Positions 4,794 through 6,500 of a stretch of DNA of 6,500 bases are shown here, piece after piece. The notes below the pieces were generated by a model. That model was given only the letters and a program-made list of their open reading frames with translations, searched no databases and was not told the DNA's origin. The position numbers and the translations under genes are program-made. Source of the DNA: Oscillospiraceae bacterium (GTDB lineage Bacteria > Bacillota_A > Clostridia > Oscillospirales > Oscillospiraceae); the NCBI GenBank assembly GCA_017396725.1, contig JAFQLA010000012.1:1-6500 (forward strand). The letters are read 5' to 3'. Positions within the stretch are counted from its first letter, which is position 1. The number at the start of each line of letters is the position of its first letter.

Positions 4794-5891
4794 TTATTCG
4801 TCCTCTTTCTTGTCTTCAGAAATCGGTTCCTTTTCTTCTTTGGTTTCCTTGGTGTCCTTGGGGAAAACCACCTTGGCTGCCACCACGCCCACAAGGCACA
4901 AACACAGCATGATCATAAGGGCCTTCACTTCCCCGCCGGTGGTCAGCACCACAGCGCTGAGGCCCAGAATAGCGGAGATCACATAAAGGGTAGCTACCGC
5001 CTGCTTCTGGCTCAGCCCCATATCGATGAGGCGGTGGTGCATGTGACCGCGGTCCGCCTTCATGGGGTTCTGGCCCTTGGCGATACGGCGGATAAAGGCA
5101 AAAGCGGTGTCAAAAACGGGCAGGCCCAAAATCAGGAACGGAACGGCAAAGGAGATCACGGCATAGAACTTGAAAAGGCCCTGAATGGACATGGTAGCCA
5201 GAATATAGCCCAAAAATGTAGCGCCCGTATCCCCCATGAACATCTTGGCAGGGTTCAGGTTATAGGGCATAAAGCCCACGCAGGCGCCAACCAGCGCCGC
5301 CATCACAAGAGCCACCTGCGCCTCCGACACCAAAAGCGCGATCACCAGCACCGTCATAGCGCTGATGGCGGAAACACCAACAGCAAGCCCGTCCAGTCCA
5401 TCGATAAGATTCACGGCATTGGTGATGCCCACGATCCAAAGGACCGTAATGGGAACGGACAGCTTGCCCATGACCCAGTAGGCATTGTCGCTCATGATAT
5501 TGGGATTGGAGATAGCCTGGATCACCACACCGTGGAACACGGGCAGCAGCGCCGCGGCGATCTGCACCAAAAACTTGAACCACGCGGGAAGAGGCGTAAT
5601 ATCGTCCACCACGCCAAGAACAACGATCACCACCGCACCCAGCAGGATGCCCCGCATCTGGGTGGTAATACGGGCAAAGAGCAGCACGGAGACCATGAAG
5701 CCAAGGAAAATGGCAAGGCCGCCCAGCCGGGGAATAGGCACCTTGTGCATTCTGCGGTTATCCTTGGGCACATCGATGGCACCCACTTTATACGCAAAGC
5801 TTTTCACCACAGGAGACGCCAGAAAGCTGATAAGCAGCGCCGTCACCAGGGCAAGAGCCACATAGGTAAGGGTCTCGGTTTCAATTAACAT
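4794..5891 (-). CDS. wecA: Undecaprenyl-phosphate GlcNAc-1-phosphate transferase (WecA/TagO family)
   Basis: An integral membrane enzyme that transfers GlcNAc-1-phosphate from UDP-GlcNAc to undecaprenyl phosphate, the first step of teichoic acid or other lipid-linked polymer synthesis (TagO/TarO in Gram-positives). The 365 residues have about ten or eleven hydrophobic segments. Motifs in order are HKVPIPRLGGLAIFLGF (49-65), the Mg2+-site VDDITPLPAWFKF (95-107; D96, D97), NAVNLIDGLDGLAVG (158-172; D164, D167), NPAKMFMGDTGA (213-224; D221) and the cytoplasmic DRGHMHHRL (279-287), typical of the WecA group rather than MraY. The tail 343-365 is strongly Lys/Glu-rich and lies beyond the last membrane helix. 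ATG at 5889-5891 starts just before the first helix. Its ribosome site is weak: GAGAGG sits 12 bases away, so coupling to trpS translation 18 bases upstream is likely. The stop directly abuts the wecB GTG. Substrate GlcNAc-P is inferred from the family and the wecB neighbour. Confidence 0.94.
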   Translation of the reverse strand: MLIETETLTYVALALVTALLISFLASPVVKSFAYKVGAIDVPKDNRRMHKVPIPRLGGLAIFLGFMVSVLLFARITTQMRGILLGAVVIVVLGVVDDITPLPAWFKFLVQIAAALLPVFHGVVIQAISNPNIMSDNAYWVMGKLSVPITVLWIVGITNAVNLIDGLDGLAVGVSAISAMTVLVIALLVSEAQVALVMAALVGACVGFMPYNLNPAKMFMGDTGATFLGYILATMSIQGLFKFYAVISFAVPFLILGLPVFDTAFAFIRRIAKGQNPMKADRGHMHHRLIDMGLSQKQAVATLYVISAILGLSAVVLTTGGEVKALMIMLCLCLVGVVAAKVVFPKDTKETKEEKEPISEDKKEDE

Positions 5892-5909
5892 ACGATCGCG
5901 CCGCCTCTC

Positions 5910-6500
5910 TTATTTGGCAATAAATCCGACCTTGCGGTAAACCTTGCTGAGGGTCTTGTTGGCAAGGTACTGGGCGCGCTGCGCGCCTTCCTTGTATACG
6001 CCTTCCAGATAGGCCTTGTCACCCAGAATACGAAGGGTCTCTTCGCGGATGGGACGCATCAGTTCCACCACAGCCTCGCCAACGGCAGGCTTAAAGATAC
6101 CGTAGCCCTGACCGGCAAATTCCGCTTCCGCCTCTTCCATGGTCTTGTTGGTGGCGGCGCAGTAAATGGTCAGCAGGTTGGAGATACCGGGTTTATTGAC
6201 CTTATCATATTTCACAGCCGTTTCGCAGTCGGTCACGGCACGCTTGAACTTGCGCATGATGTCCTCAGGCTTGTCCATGATATACACGCAGCCGTCGGGA
6301 TCAGACTTGCTCATCTTGTTTTCGGGATTGGCAAGGCTCATGATGCGGGCGCCCATTTTGGGGATAAAGGGCGTGGGCTGAACGAAGGTATCGCTGAAGA
6401 CGCTGTTGAAGCGCTGGGCGATATCGCGGCAAAGCTCCACATGCTGCTTCTGATCTTCACCAACGGGAACAAGGTCTGCCTGATAGAGAAGGATATCAGC
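5910..6500 (-). CDS. trpS: Tryptophanyl-tRNA synthetase, C-terminal part (5' end outside window)
   Basis: It charges tRNA-Trp with tryptophan in the cytoplasm (class Ic synthetase). The frame is open from the window edge to the TAA at 5910-5912, giving 196 residues of about 330. The first visible residues, ADILLYQADLVPVGEDQKQH, are the highly conserved tryptophan-binding segment. Its first Asp corresponds, from memory, to Asp132 of the Geobacillus enzyme, which contacts the indole. The class I signature KMSKS stands at visible residues 62-66 within NKMSKSDPDG. The C-terminal helices for anticodon binding end with NKTLSKVYRKVGF. The HIGH-like motif is beyond the edge. The gene leads a minus-strand run with wecA 18 bases downstream, and no terminator lies between them. 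Any T-box or promoter in front of it is outside the window. Confidence 0.96.
   Translation of the reverse strand, partial: ADILLYQADLVPVGEDQKQHVELCRDIAQRFNSVFSDTFVQPTPFIPKMGARIMSLANPENKMSKSDPDGCVYIMDKPEDIMRKFKRAVTDCETAVKYDKVNKPGISNLLTIYCAATNKTMEEAEAEFAGQGYGIFKPAVGEAVVELMRPIREETLRILGDKAYLEGVYKEGAQRAQYLANKTLSKVYRKVGFIAK

Noticed and set aside
3684..5888. A 734-codon plus-strand open frame antisense to wecB and wecA
   Set aside because: Its codons are exact reverse complements of the wecA and wecB codons, since both genes share the same frame. TTA, CTA and TCA codons, which would give stops, are rarely used here. The product is His-rich and featureless, while the minus strand encodes two complete families with all motifs.
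1..6500. CRISPR array, insertion sequence, tRNA or riboswitch
   Set aside because: No regularly spaced direct repeats, transposase motifs, terminal inverted repeats or tRNA cloverleaf were seen. The only long non-coding stretch is 1783-1971, and it has no strong conserved RNA fold by eye.

Overview
The window looks like a chromosomal segment of a Gram-positive anaerobe, most likely a Clostridia/Oscillospiraceae-type Firmicute of moderate GC. The reasons are strong AGGAGG ribosome sites, short intergenic gaps, TagO/MnaA-type wall-polymer genes, a molybdenum-hydroxylase-type 2Fe-2S protein, and a set of small proteins of a kind I associate with Clostridia. The taxonomic call is inference; no rRNA or taxon-specific marker is present. 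Nothing suggests phage, a transposon or a CRISPR array.

Layout from left to right. (1) 1-567, plus strand: the C-terminal part of a PotD-like polyamine-binding protein, probably the last gene of a potABCD operon, ending at a strong hairpin terminator. (2) 660-1782, minus strand: a complete two-gene unit. A 2Fe-2S subunit of the xanthine/CO dehydrogenase family is transcribed first, then a flavodoxin-fold protein with an iron-sulfur-flavoprotein cysteine motif. It has its own good promoter (1830-1858) and its own terminator (614-646), so no molybdopterin large subunit belongs to this transcript. (3) 1972-2836, plus strand: three small uncharacterised proteins (80, 122 and 82 residues) in a tight, partly overlapping operon, closed by a terminator shared with the opposite strand. 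(4) 2877-6500, minus strand: trpS (its 5' part lies outside the window), wecA/tagO, wecB/mnaA and a membrane-anchored LolA-like protein, with gaps of 18, 0 and 21 bases, ending at the shared terminator 2837-2870.

WecA puts GlcNAc-1-phosphate onto undecaprenyl phosphate and WecB makes UDP-ManNAc from UDP-GlcNAc. Together they are the entry step and the sugar supply for teichoic-acid-like or other wall polymers. The anchored protein behind them may act at the outer membrane face, but its role is unknown. The least explained parts are the three-gene small-protein cluster and the stand-alone 2Fe-2S/flavoprotein pair.
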